Part shown: positions 1 through 8,530 of the stretch, one piece after another | Position numbering within the stretch: position 1 is the stretch's first letter | How the letters are laid out: every line of letters starts with the position of its first letter | Assembly: GCA_024196135.1 (NCBI GenBank) | Contig: JAMQCK010000841.1 | Location: 1 to 15,011, forward strand | DNA length: 15,011 nucleotides | Direction: 5' to 3' | Source: Pleurotus ostreatus/Saccharomyces cerevisiae fusant | Taxonomy: Eukaryota; Opisthokonta | The notes under the pieces: model-generated | What the model was told of the DNA's origin: nothing | What the model saw: the letters and a program-made list of their open reading frames with translations, nothing else | Databases searched by the model: none | Translations under genes and position numbers: made by a program

Positions 1-153
1 TCCCATGCGGCTGACCTGGGCACGGAAGGTTGGCACTACCCTTCGGAGAGCCGGCCCTTTGCCTCGGACAGCAGCCAGCACTATTCCGAGAACCGACCTT
101 ACGCCTCGGCGGAGAGCCGCTATATGTCGGACCGGCACCCTCTGCATCGATGA
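1..153 (+). CDS. C-terminal end of an unidentified protein (5' partial)
   Basis: Frame 1 is open from the window edge to a TGA at 151-153 and gives the last 50 residues of a protein. The segment is polar and rich in Ser, Arg, Tyr and His, with a loosely repeated pattern in which aromatic or Pro residues alternate with SES, SEN and AES triplets. This looks like a disordered tail rather than a folded domain. The codons are ordinary for the window. A pyrimidine-rich stretch of the kind seen in fungal 3' UTRs follows the stop. A competing ATG frame starts at 5 (77 codons), but it has no protein-like pattern. No family can be named because the body of the gene lies outside the window. An intron just before the stop cannot be excluded. 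Confidence 0.5.
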   Translation, partial: SHAADLGTEGWHYPSESRPFASDSSQHYSENRPYASAESRYMSDRHPLHR

Positions 154-1403
154 TGGACGGACCGTTCGCGGGGTCCTGTATATCGCTGCACGCATACTAG
201 ACCGGACGCGCGAGACGCTGCGCCGTATGGACCTTTAGACGCGCCGCGCGACGCACCGCGTTCCTCCTCATCACATATACCGACAGACATCGCTTTCCAC
301 AACCGTGCCATATATCTTCGTGCTGTTCTCCCCGCTGTAGAAGCAAGTTCACAATTGTTCTCATACCGTTCCGCTATCGTTGCTACCGTGTTCTAGTATA
401 TCTATACCGGCGTCGTCTTGCTGCACTTGTTCTCCCTACTTTGCTAACCCAGAAGTGTACAATGAAGTTGAATGTATGAGCGTTGTATATCATGGTGCTT
501 TCCTCGACTCTAGCTCCTCTGCTAGCCCGTGCCTCGGAAGCCAGAGTGACGTGCGCGATGGAAGCCACGGTAATGGAAGGATGAATTGACCATGCAATGG
601 TCCACTAGCGCAAGAAGGTGGTCCAGAACCTCAGTACCCACGATAATCGCGCTCGCACGTCTCCCCTCCGTGAACCACCGAAGCGCAGCGCCAACGCAGC
701 ACGAGTCTTGCTAAGACAATGCAAGCAGCAAGATTAGACGTATAGCTCCCGCAACTCGTGCTATCGACATGAACGCCTTGCGTAACAAGACATTGCGCGC
801 CCGTATCATAAAACTCTTCATCGTTGCCGGCATTGACGTGTTCTGCCAGATCCCTGCGTCGGTGCCGCGCGATACGTCCGCCGCCATACAGACGTTGAGA
901 CACCGACGTTCGTAAGAAGTCGCCGACGCTGGAAGAATGCCGGGGTGTGGAGGCATGCCGGCATAGTGGCGGGTGGCATGGGGGTGGGTGACCTGGATCG
1001 GGTCCTCGTAACGGCATGCGTAGCTGCAGCTTGACGCCGCCGATGACGACTGCCAACTGGTGTTAACCCGGCGGTGGGGCAGTCCCGCGGCACGTCTGTG
1101 GCAGACTGTCAGACGGGAGAACAAGGGAACATCGGCTTTCAGAGTCGGTGGCTGCGGAATGCAGGTGAGACGTGCCTTCTGATTGCAAAGGTAAATCCCA
1201 ACTGTAAACAAAGAAAGTAAAGGGTCTTACGTTCGCCACCCAAGGGCCTTCCAGCGAAGGGTCCTCAATCTCGCAGCACTCACAGAGGCTTGACAGGGTC
1301 CTGCCACCAACCCGCGTGTTTATCAGGGCCACTACCTGCCACCCGTGATGCGCTTCCAACCTGCCTTCTACTCGCCAGTGAGAAGATCGAAGTCGAACGT
1401 ACC
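154..1403. other. Stretch without a recognisable gene
   Basis: About 240-580 is rich in T and C and interrupted by short AT tracts, which fits the 3' UTR and spacer of the partial gene to the left. A small perfect inverted repeat (GACCAT, 3-nt loop, ATGGTC) lies near 588-602. Between 620 and 1290 both strands carry open frames, the longest being 166 codons on the minus strand (711-1211). None has a recognisable motif or a consistent chain of splice sites. A 48-codon ATG frame at 769-915 (plus) was also examined and is not convincing. No tRNA, terminal repeat or transposase signature was seen. Confidence 0.5.
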
Positions 1404-1832
1404 ATGAAAAAGTTCAGGAGTAGGCGCAGTCGTGCGCACTCAACATCCCACAGCAGCCCCGGCAAACGAGCTGCACTGGCCAGTCTCTTCGAAACCTGTC
1501 TCCAGCCGCGCGGCGCTGCCACCGCCAGCGAGCCTACACTTGCCAAGCCCTGGAACGCGCCCGACGCCCCTCACTTGGCCAGCGAGAATCGTCCCCCAGT
1601 ATTTGGCGCGCCGTCGCGGATGGGAGGCCTTGGACATAATAACGCGGCTCCGCGGCCGACCGAGGAATCACGAGCGACTCCGTCGCACGCTCGAGCGTCT
1701 AAGTCAACGCCACCACTGGCGAAGTCGCTCAAGGCGGCGGGCGTGCACATTCTGGCCGCGACTGCGAATCTGCGAGGTGCGTTGATCCCCGTCTTGAGCT
1801 GCTTCCAGCTAGCTCAGTTTCGCATGCCATGA
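1404..1832 (+). CDS. Doubtful hypothetical ORF, Ser/Ala/Pro-rich
   Basis: An ATG at 1404 in the context ACCATGA opens a frame of 142 codons that ends in TGA at 1830-1832. The predicted protein starts with a basic patch (KKFRSRRSR) and is then rich in Ala, Ser, Pro and Arg, with no recognisable domain or membrane segment. Codon choice in this frame is slightly more gene-like than in the overlapping frame at 1432-1785, which is also open. That ambiguity is typical of GC-rich non-coding DNA. A GTGCGT that could act as a donor lies near 1776, so the segment could instead be an exon of a longer gene or an upstream exon of the next gene, but no convincing partner acceptor was found. It is listed only as a candidate. 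Confidence 0.2.
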   Translation: MKKFRSRRSRAHSTSHSSPGKRAALASLFETCLQPRGAATASEPTLAKPWNAPDAPHLASENRPPVFGAPSRMGGLGHNNAAPRPTEESRATPSHARASKSTPPLAKSLKAAGVHILAATANLRGALIPVLSCFQLAQFRMP

Positions 1833-1869
1833 GCGGCGGTGGAATGGAGTTGACGATGGACGAAATCCC

Positions 1870-3547
1870 ATGTCACGAGCTGTTTCTCACAAAAATTGCA
1901 TAGAGCTCAGCGACGAAAGCGAGACGTATGCGGGGACATACCTTACTATCGGAAGCGTAGCGGACTGCATCACAATTTCGAAGAGAGAGATTGTCAATAA
2001 TGAGAGCAAGATTTGTACCGCCCAGGAACAAGACAAGGCGGGAAACCGCGGAAGTCAGCAAGCGAATTCTCCCAAGTTGGTCTTGGAGCACGTCGAGTAT
2101 CGCGACATAGGCCTTCTCCACCTCGTCCAGAAAGCAGTAGCGGAGACTATGGAAGGGAGGTCAGTACACCGGTCACACACTACGCCTCGCCCTAGTTCTG
2201 ATGGTACATACTTACCAGCGGAGATTGCTTACTCGAGGACATGGTAACCCTCAAGACCGAGGCTATGACACGACTTGTAAGCGCCATTCGAGTGCTCGTA
2301 CAAGACGCTCACCCCAGATCGGCAGACCGCTGAGTTGGGCCGTTCGGTCGTCGACTTCTGCCCTGGAATGCATTTCACCTTCATGAATCCGACCATGCTC
2401 GTGCTTCCTTCTCCCGGTCAAGACTCGCAGCTTGCGCGCGCCCATGTGCCGCGCCTTGTTCATCTCTCGCAAAGGCTTCTGGAAGGTCATGGTCAGCTGC
2501 AGGGTAGCGTTCGCGGAGACGTAGTACTGAGCGTGCGTTCACGTCTTGGTATTAGACCAGCAAGCTGACTTACATGGACTACAGCTGCCCGCGACCGCAG
2601 CGGGTCTGCAGGCCACGCGCGAATTGAGGTCCATAAACAACCGGATACGTATCTGTCTCACGCACGTCGTCAGCGCCGCGCACGCGACGCTCTGCGTGGA
2701 GTCAGGCGCGGCATGCTTGTCGGTTTCTGTGGGTCCGGTGAGTCCCCTCTCACCGCGTTCAAGGGTGAAAACATACTGAATGGTGGCCTCACGACGGCTT
2801 CGGCAAGGTCATGGCGTGGCACAGGACCCAAGCGCGCCTTTACGCCGGAATCCGCGCTGAGAATGCCTTCGCGCGCGGTGTGGAGGCAATCCAAGCGATC
2901 ATTCGTTATTGCCATACCGCCCGACCCAAGATCGACGTGATTGGGACGGAGTTTGACAACGTGAGCGCCCCATCCCACGCCAGTTTATTCCTGACCTCAT
3001 TCCTCTCCCCATCCAGCACTACCAGCTCGCGGCGCTCTGGGAGTTCGACGCGGTGGTACTGAATCACGACCAACTACAAGCGCTCCCGCTGCTCAAGCAG
3101 AAGCTGGGCCCCGCGAGTGACCGCAGCTCCTATGCGGTGTCGAAGGCTAAAGAGGCCGATAGAGTGAGCACCGCCGCGAGGGAGCGCCCGCTGGACACGC
3201 TCCCCGTCGCCGATGTCTCCGCACTCGCGTCCATCACCCAGAGAGCCATCGCGAGGATGAACCGGGACTTGGAAAAGGTCGAGAGGGTTCTGACCGCAGA
3301 GATCGCAAAGACGCTGAGGGCGGAGGCCGAACGACGGGAGACGGAGCTAGATTGGTGGGACGTTGACGGGGACTGCTGGGCGGTGATTGATGCTGCGCGC
3401 CGTGCGGGAACGGATGCTACTGGCCCCATCGTCGTCATTCACGACGATGACGTGGGGTACGACGAAGACAGCACCGCAAACGAGGTGAACTCCGTGGCGT
3501 TCCCGAGCTCCAGCGCACGAGAGGAGACGGCGGTCGAATTTTTCTGA
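1870..3547 (+). CDS. Transaldolase-like protein, probable catalytically dead pseudoenzyme
   Basis: Six exons are proposed: 1870-2159, 2219-2276, 2326-2532, 2585-2737, 2808-2960 and 3017-3547. The introns are 49-70 nt with good GT-AG ends, and the sum is 464 codons (463 residues). Across the joins the protein follows the class I transaldolase order. The helix before the PG..x-NP strand is at about residues 117-138. LPATAAGLQA at 186-195 matches the family KLxST-type strand and helix. CLTHVVS at 209-215 matches the NLTLLFS-type strand. SGAACLSVSVG at 225-235, VIGTEFDN (ending at 287) and AVVLNHDQLQAL then match the later strands. Transaldolase normally moves a dihydroxyacetone unit through a Schiff-base lysine (Lys132 in E. 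coli TalB). Here that position, just before LPAT, is Ser185, and the usual Glu and Arg sites are also replaced. A non-family tail (about 340-463) is helical and then acidic. The first exon and start codon are the weakest part. Confidence 0.6.
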
Positions 3548-4525
3548 TTCGATAATTAAATTATGAGGGTTGTTATTCGCGTGTACAAATGTACTCACCG
3601 ATGTATCGAACGCTCGAGCGCGCCGTCAGATACCGCTCTTCTATGTCAACCTAGCGAAGGACCGACGACACGCCGCCTCGTGTCGAGAAGGACTCTGGGA
3701 GTCCATTCAATGTGATACGCATCCCGTCGTTCGATGAGCCCTTTCCAGGCGGGGATACAGAGGCACCGCATCCAAACGCAGCAACCCCGTCAGCCTTTAA
3801 CAACACGTTGGGACGTCATGCGACGCACCGTACAGCTATCCATTGACTGAAGATCTGCTTGGAGATAACCTTGTCCCGGACATAGAAGTCCACGGTGAAT
3901 GGCCAGCTGAGAGGCACAATAGACGATCATCGATGCGATATCGACAGGCCCTGCAGCCCTGCGCAGTTCAGTAAGCCACCAATAGTCAGTGAATAAGCGG
4001 CGTACCACGGAAGGAACTCGATAGTCGACAGTAGGGCGTCGGCGAGGATACTCCCCAGCAGGCGTGGCGTAGCTACCCACAGTCTGGCGCATCATAGATC
4101 TATGTCGAGCGCGCCTTGGCCTCCATAGGCGAAGCTCCATTGGGCACGCGAGCGCCCACCATACAGTCAGTCGCCCGGCAGTCGCACACTATGAGAAGTC
4201 GCGCTACTTCTTGATCCCTCTCACGAGCGCCGATTCATGTTCAACTCGTGCGAGGGGCTATATCTGGGCGAGTTGCTGAGCATTGACAAGCCCGAATGCA
4301 ATAGCAGGAACTCACCTCAATTTCCGCCGACGTCCCGTCCGCACTGCAAGGGAGACGAACGGAGCAAATAAATTATAATAGACTTAGCTATAGGCTGCAG
4401 ATATCTAGCCACTAGGAATACACGTGAACTGCGCCACCATCCCCTAAGGCGCATTAAGATACCAACATTCAGCCACTGTTAACCACGATGACTGGCCCCC
4501 GCCCTACCATTGTGACCGACTCGTC
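3548..4525. other. Convergent intergenic region
   Basis: This is the gap between the 3' end of the plus-strand transaldolase-like gene and the 3' end of the minus-strand sugar transporter, so it should hold two 3' UTRs and spacer. An AT-rich near-palindrome sits at 3552-3564 right after the first stop codon. A short GC hairpin lies at 3666-3685. A 116-codon minus-strand frame at 3790-4140 shows no recognisable motif. No RNA gene or mobile-element signature was seen. Confidence 0.5.
3666..3685. repeat. Short inverted repeat (7-bp stem, 6-nt loop)
   Basis: CGACACG at 3666-3672 and CGTGTCG at 3679-3685 are perfect reverse complements separated by six bases. The hairpin lies about 120 nt past the stop of the upstream gene. 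A role in 3' end formation is only a guess. Confidence 0.35.
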
Positions 4526-7500
4526 CTATCGCCTCATCCTCTCCTCTTCGTCCTCCTCCCTCTCCAAAACCTCGAACTCCTCCGCATCCGCAATCGTATA
4601 CCGCCCTCCCCGAGCATCTACATCATCCTGGTATCGCGGCGGCCCGTTCTCCTCATCCGCCAACGGCTCATACGGCAGGTCCTTTCGGCTCCCATTCCGG
4701 CTGAAGAGACCGCCTAGCCAGCTGCCCTCTGACCGGCTCGTCGTCCGCATATGCGTCGCCAAGGGCGCGGCGGGCGGATACGTTGGCAAGAAGGCCGCGC
4801 GTTCCTCCCGCGCGCCACCGAGGTGAATATCATCCGAAGCCTCCCCGAAGACGGCGTCCATCTCCTCGAGGGCAACACCCTTAGTTTCGGGGTACACTGA
4901 AGAGTGCGTAAGTCAGATATCCACGGAGGATTTGTCAGACGCGGGTGATGAACGAGGGAGAACAGAGCTGATAAGCGAAGGGAAATGAGGATGATAAATG
5001 GATGAATCTTGCATGACGAACGACGGTCATGAAAGGAGAAAGTCTTCTGATGGGCTGACGCCCTGCAACGAATGAAGACGGAGACCCAAGCCCACTTACA
5101 GAAATACACCAATATGAAACTGCACGCGCAGAAGAACGCGTGCATGAAGTACACCCGCCATGTAATGACTTCTTGCAAATAGGGCGTCGTCTCGCCTACG
5201 ACGAAGTTGAACCTAGAATCGAGCGTCAGAGGCCTGACTGAAGCTGGATAGCATCCGAGATTACTTACGCCCAATTTGTCGCCGTAGAGATCGAGACGCC
5301 CTTCGCGCGGAAGGTCAGCGGCATAATCTGCGCCGTCGTCAGTATCTTGTTCACCTGCCACTGATCACAAACGCACCTCAGGCGGGTAAAGCCATGGAAT
5401 CGGCCCCCAGCTACGCAAGCATTCAGCATGGACTCGTCCTCCCAGGCGCGTCAAAGCAACCCACCTGTAGCCGAACGCCGCATTGAAGATGATCACGCAT
5501 GCCACTACCGCGTTTGGCGTGCCTGCGACGTCGAGGTACAGCCAGTATCCGGTTGCGCCCAGGGCTATGCACATCTGTGAAACAATCATCGGTCAGCGCA
5601 TAAGCGACACTTCAGCATTATCCGAGCTTACCACGGCAGCGCCAGACATCAGTATCGGCCGCCGGCCCCAACGGTCGACGAGGATCCATCTGAGGAACGC
5701 GTTAGTTCGAGTAGCTGGACGCCTTTGAGCAAAAGGGCATAGACTCACGGCGGCAAAGTGCTGAGAAGGTATACGATGGCGTTAATGCCGGTCATCAGAA
5801 TTGCCTGGCGCCCGAGCCAGCCCGCCTCTATGGTAATGGCTCAGCTCAAGTTGTCGCCGCACATGCGAGGATAACGCACCTTCAAAGACACGAGCTACAG
5901 AAGAATCAGCATGGTCCTTTGGGCGGACTAAGTCGGTTACTCACGGGCGTAGTACGATATCACTGGCTTGTCGTCAGCCCGGACGAACACGACCCAGCCG
6001 AAGTAAAGGCGTACCGTTGATGCCGTTCTGTGACACTCGTTAGCTACGGACGACAAGGAAAATCAATATACTTACCAGCTGCGCAAAAGCCTGCGAAGAC
6101 ATAGCCAGGATAACCCGCCGCTTGTACTTCTTCCACATTACGCCGTACGACCGCCCCTCACCAGTCTCGCGCTAGAGATGCATGTGGTCAGCATATGCGG
6201 CACGACTTCCCCGGGAGCCTGCAGGCCTCGCGGGAAGCCTGCAGATACTGCGAAATTTCGGACGACCTCGCAGGCCGCCTGCACCCCGCCGAAGCAAGCG
6301 TCCGTCGGATGCAAGCCGCTCGCCTCTCCTGCCTGGCGCGTACGCATCGCTTCTCCCGAAAGCGACACTCCCCCTGCGCCAGACACAGGGACGTCGGGTG
6401 CGAGCCCGTCGGCCCCGTCGACGCAGAACCGTCCCTCCCACCGGACACCCGCCCCGTACCACCCTCACCTCGAACACGACCTTGTCCTTGATCTCTCGGA
6501 ACTCCGCCTTCGCCTCAATGTTGTCGAGGTTGCCACCGTGCAGGTCGGCGATGATCCGCATGCCCTCTTCGTCTTTGTCCGTGTCGATGAGCCATCTGGG
6601 GACCTTGTCAGCCTCGCGGTCAAATTTTATGGACTTCATTAGGAAGGTTGACAATGAAGGGGTGGAATCAGTCAGTTCTCAGCGACTTCCTGAGCTTTCA
6701 AATGAAGCACTCCGCTCGCGAATGCAGCACCCCCTCCGAATGAGGACCCCCGCCTCCGAATGAACTTCTCCGGAAGCCCGCCTCAGAAAGAGGGTGCCCC
6801 GACCGCACGCAGCGTACGAGGACCATACGCAGGGGCTGGCGATCGCACAGGGTCCGAGGACGATACGCAGGGATCGCGGTCCGGCGGAGAGGACACCTTC
6901 CTTCCTTTTACAACTGCACTTACCTCGGACTCTCGGGCATGACCAGCGATCCAGCGGCCAAAATGGCGCCAATAACACATTGAATGAACAAGGGTATTCG
7001 CCACGCCATATCGCTGTCGATGAACGAGCAGAAGTAGTCCGTCCACTGCAACAGAAGCGTCAGTCATGTTCTTGAAACGGCTGAGGGAGTAAGGTTTGGG
7101 CAACAGAAGCCTCTGCGAGGTTCGCCCGCACAAGAAGACGCCCTCGTGCGCTTCTCTAGACACAGGTACGCTTCATGAGTATATGCGCGGGGAGGGGTGC
7201 ATATCCGTATGAAGGAAGATCGCACATAACCATGAAGGAAGATCACGAGGCCCCATGAAGGAAGGCGGCGAAGACTCAGGACGGAAGATCACGAACCACG
7301 GAGAACGCGTAACCGAAGATGTTGCCCGTGAATTCGGCGCATGCGAGCGCGCCTCTCTGCGCGTTCCATCAGAACTGACATGACTTCCCGTACAAGAACG
7401 CACATACATGGTTTGGGGGCGAGACTTCGCTCTGGTAGATCGGGACGATGGTGGAAAGGAGGCCCACTCCGAAGCCGCTTATTATGCGCCCTATGACCAT

Positions 7501-7986
7501 GACGACGAAGCCGGTGCTGAAGGTTTGGACGGCGCCCCCCAGTGTGAAGACGAGCGCGCCGATGAATAGCGTGCCCTTCCTGCCGATCACGTCCCCAACG
7601 CGGCCAGCGGCTACGGACGTAACTGGAGGAAGTATGTGAGCTGTGCACAGGGGGTAGAAGACCAACACGCACTGAACGCGCCGATCTCGAGCGTGGCGAC
7701 CATGCTTCCCGTCTCCAGCGCCGTCGGCTGCTGGAAGAAACTGATGAAGTGCGGGCCGGTGATGACCCCGGACATAACTCTGCGCACGACGCGTCGTTCA
7801 GCATTGCGCTGCTGAGCGAGCAGGTACAGCGTACCCTTGATCGTAGCCAAACTGTGAACATGGTCAGCGTTTCGGACGTCGGGGAACGGGTACGAAACGT
7901 ACAAGAAAGACGCCTAAGGAGGCGAAGATAGATATAGCGTACAGCAGCGGCTGTCCGACCAGCCGTCTGCGGGGGCTGGGGGACAT
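4526..7986 (-). CDS. MFS sugar transporter (sugar porter family), 18 exons
   Basis: This is a plasma-membrane 12-helix sugar porter, most likely a proton-coupled hexose or oligosaccharide carrier. Exons (descending): 7986-7903, 7851-7835, 7779-7673, 7622-7408, 7356-7297, 7045-6924, 6595-6469, 6171-6076, 6027-6015, 5962-5945, 5894-5880, 5827-5749, 5689-5632, 5574-5465, 5410-5377, 5327-5269, 5212-5100, 4896-4526. They total 1698 nt (565 residues) with every phase matching and no internal stop. Family signatures appear in order: FGYDQG in helix 1 (29-34), GRVGDVIGRK (76-85), PESPR (198-202), QLNGINVISYY in helix 7 (275-285), DRWGRRP (323-329), PWLYPPEIMP (379-388) and YPETKG (444-449). The C-terminal tail of about 115 residues is acidic and charged. 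The ATG at 7986 is chosen because the short N-terminus runs directly into helix 1. Substrate cannot be read from sequence. One donor (GTTCGT after 7297) is non-standard. Confidence 0.93.
5880..6027 (-). other. Three consecutive micro-exons (13, 18 and 15 nt) coding helix 7
   Basis: Within the transporter, exons 6027-6015, 5962-5945 and 5894-5880 are separated by introns of 52 and 50 nt. Together they spell the substrate-binding run NGINVISYYAP and the residues after it. Each join restores the expected family residue: Asn-Val across the first, Ala-Pro across the second and Glu-Glu across the third. This supports the boundaries although the exons are below the length most gene finders accept. 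Confidence 0.85.
6172..6468 (-). other. Long intron 7 of the transporter gene (297 nt)
   Basis: The donor is GTGAGG after Val-Val-Phe-Glu and the acceptor is CTCTAG before Arg-Glu-Thr-Gly. It is five to six times the usual intron length in this gene. It is GC-rich and contains scattered copies of a GCCTGCAG-like word. Both strands carry open frames here, but these are not conserved-looking and the flanking exons join perfectly. Confidence 0.8.
6596..6923 (-). other. Long intron 6 of the transporter gene (328 nt) with internal duplications
   Basis: The donor is GTAAGT inside the Arg codon of PESPR and the acceptor is CCCCAG, which completes that Arg before Trp-Leu-Ile. Two imperfect duplications are visible. 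One is an 18-nt word at 6817-6834 and 6855-6872 with one mismatch. The other is a CTCCGAATGA word repeated in the 6735-6762 area. No extra exon is needed because PESPRW is contiguous in the family. Confidence 0.8.
6817..6872. repeat. Imperfect direct repeat, 18-nt unit, 38-nt period
   Basis: The word CGAGGACCATACGCAGGG at 6817-6834 recurs at 6855-6872 with C to G at position 8. It lies wholly inside a transporter intron and looks like local duplication rather than a mobile element. Confidence 0.6.
7209..7295. repeat. Degenerate tandem repeat (about 23 nt) inside transporter intron 5
   Basis: The word ATGAAGGAAGAT starts at 7209 and again at 7232. A shorter copy (ATGAAGGAAG) starts at 7255, giving a 23-nt period. 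A more diverged copy (CGGAAGATCACGAACC) ends at the exon border near 7297. The last unit therefore abuts the donor site, which may explain the non-standard GTTCGT donor of this 251-nt intron (7296-7046). Confidence 0.6.
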
Positions 7987-8222
7987 CTTGTGTGTCGTCG
8001 GCGACGGCGAGGACGACGAGTACAATGACGAGCCCGACGATGACGATGCGGAGAAATTACCCCGCCATCAATTTCCACGTGGCGGAATCAATTATTGGAC
8101 CCACAACTTTGACTCCGAAGTCCTTCAGACATCCCTTCAGCTTGTCGGGCAGAGGCCTTGACCTGGCAGGACTCGTTTGTCGTTGGAACCATCCTCGGAG
8201 ACTACAGCAAAGATCCAAAAAG
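7987..8222 (-). promoter_or_regulatory. Transporter promoter region with candidate sites
   Basis: This is the 236-bp space between the transporter ATG and the upstream tRNA-Val. Read in the transporter direction it holds a CCAAT box (8098-8094), a perfect CCACGTGG palindrome (8075-8082) that contains the bHLH core CACGTG, and one GCGGGG (8065-8060) matching the SYGGRG pattern of fungal carbon-repression regulators of the CreA/Mig type. A single SYGGRG match is common by chance. The palindrome and CCAAT box are the better signals. Assignment to regulators is inferred. Confidence 0.35.
8217..8221 (-). terminator. RNA polymerase III terminator of tRNA-Val
   Basis: A run of five A on the plus strand gives TTTTT on the transcribed strand, beginning one nucleotide after the tRNA 3' end. 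Confidence 0.8.
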
Positions 8223-8305
8223 TGGTTCAGCCCGGGATTGAACCGGGAACCTTTCGTGAACATTTACATGTGAGACGAAAATCATAACCATTAGACCACT
8301 GAACC
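8223..8305 (-). tRNA. tRNA-Val(CAC) with a 10-nt intron
   Basis: The minus strand folds as a complete cloverleaf. The acceptor stem is GGTTCAG with CTGAACC and discriminator A. The D arm is GTC/GAT with loop TAATGGTTAT. The anticodon stem is TTCGT/ACGAA, the variable loop AGGTT, and the T arm CCCGG/CCGGG with loop TTCAATC. The loop reads CTCACA up to position 37, so the anticodon is CAC (8272-8270), which reads GTG valine codons. Ten extra nucleotides (8268-8259) sit between positions 37 and 38, the canonical place for eukaryotic tRNA introns. The mature tRNA is 73 nt before CCA addition. The gene lies upstream of the sugar transporter on the same strand. Confidence 0.93.
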
Positions 8306-8530
8306 GACGCATGGTACGGTCTGTGGTCAGCTACACATACCCCGCTACGCTTCACCGAAGCTCGGAGGGACATGGATGCCATCCCAAGGAAAATATAGGC
8401 CTATTCGTGCTTATATGTATATCCTCGAATCCGATATTATCTACAAGAAAGAATACAACTTAGAAGACCATCGTCCTGTGCATGAGTGCACTGTTCTCGC
8501 ATTTCATAGTCCTAGCACGGATGTTCAAGT

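Noticed and set aside
711..1211. 166-codon minus-strand ORF
   Set aside because: No recognisable motif, many Cys/His/Arg from random GC-rich sequence, several overlapping frames equally open, and no splice chain.
1829..1903. Short ATG frame (24 codons) just upstream of the transaldolase-like gene
   Set aside because: Its sequence looks protein-like, but it ends in TAG at 1901-1903 and no donor was found that would splice it into exon frame at 1950 onward. It remains a possible alternative first exon.
2713..2940. Alternative frame starting MLVGFCGSGE
   Set aside because: It reads across a good intron (2738-2807) and out of frame with the exon that matches transaldolase strands on both sides.
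3790..4140. 116-codon minus-strand ORF between convergent genes
   Set aside because: Composition is not protein-like (Arg-rich, scattered Trp/Cys), no family motif, and no supporting neighbours.
4367..4372. AATAAA polyadenylation-like word
   Set aside because: It is on the plus strand, about 820 nt after the nearest plus-strand stop. Fungi rely little on this exact word.
4714..5361. 215-codon minus-strand ORF read as one exon
   Set aside because: It runs through two introns. Only its segments 5212-5100 and, in another frame, 5327-5269 and 4896 onward give transporter sequence.
6178..6763. Overlapping plus-strand ORFs of 154 and 193 codons
   Set aside because: They are antisense to transporter exon 7 and two long introns. 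The transporter exons join perfectly on the other strand.
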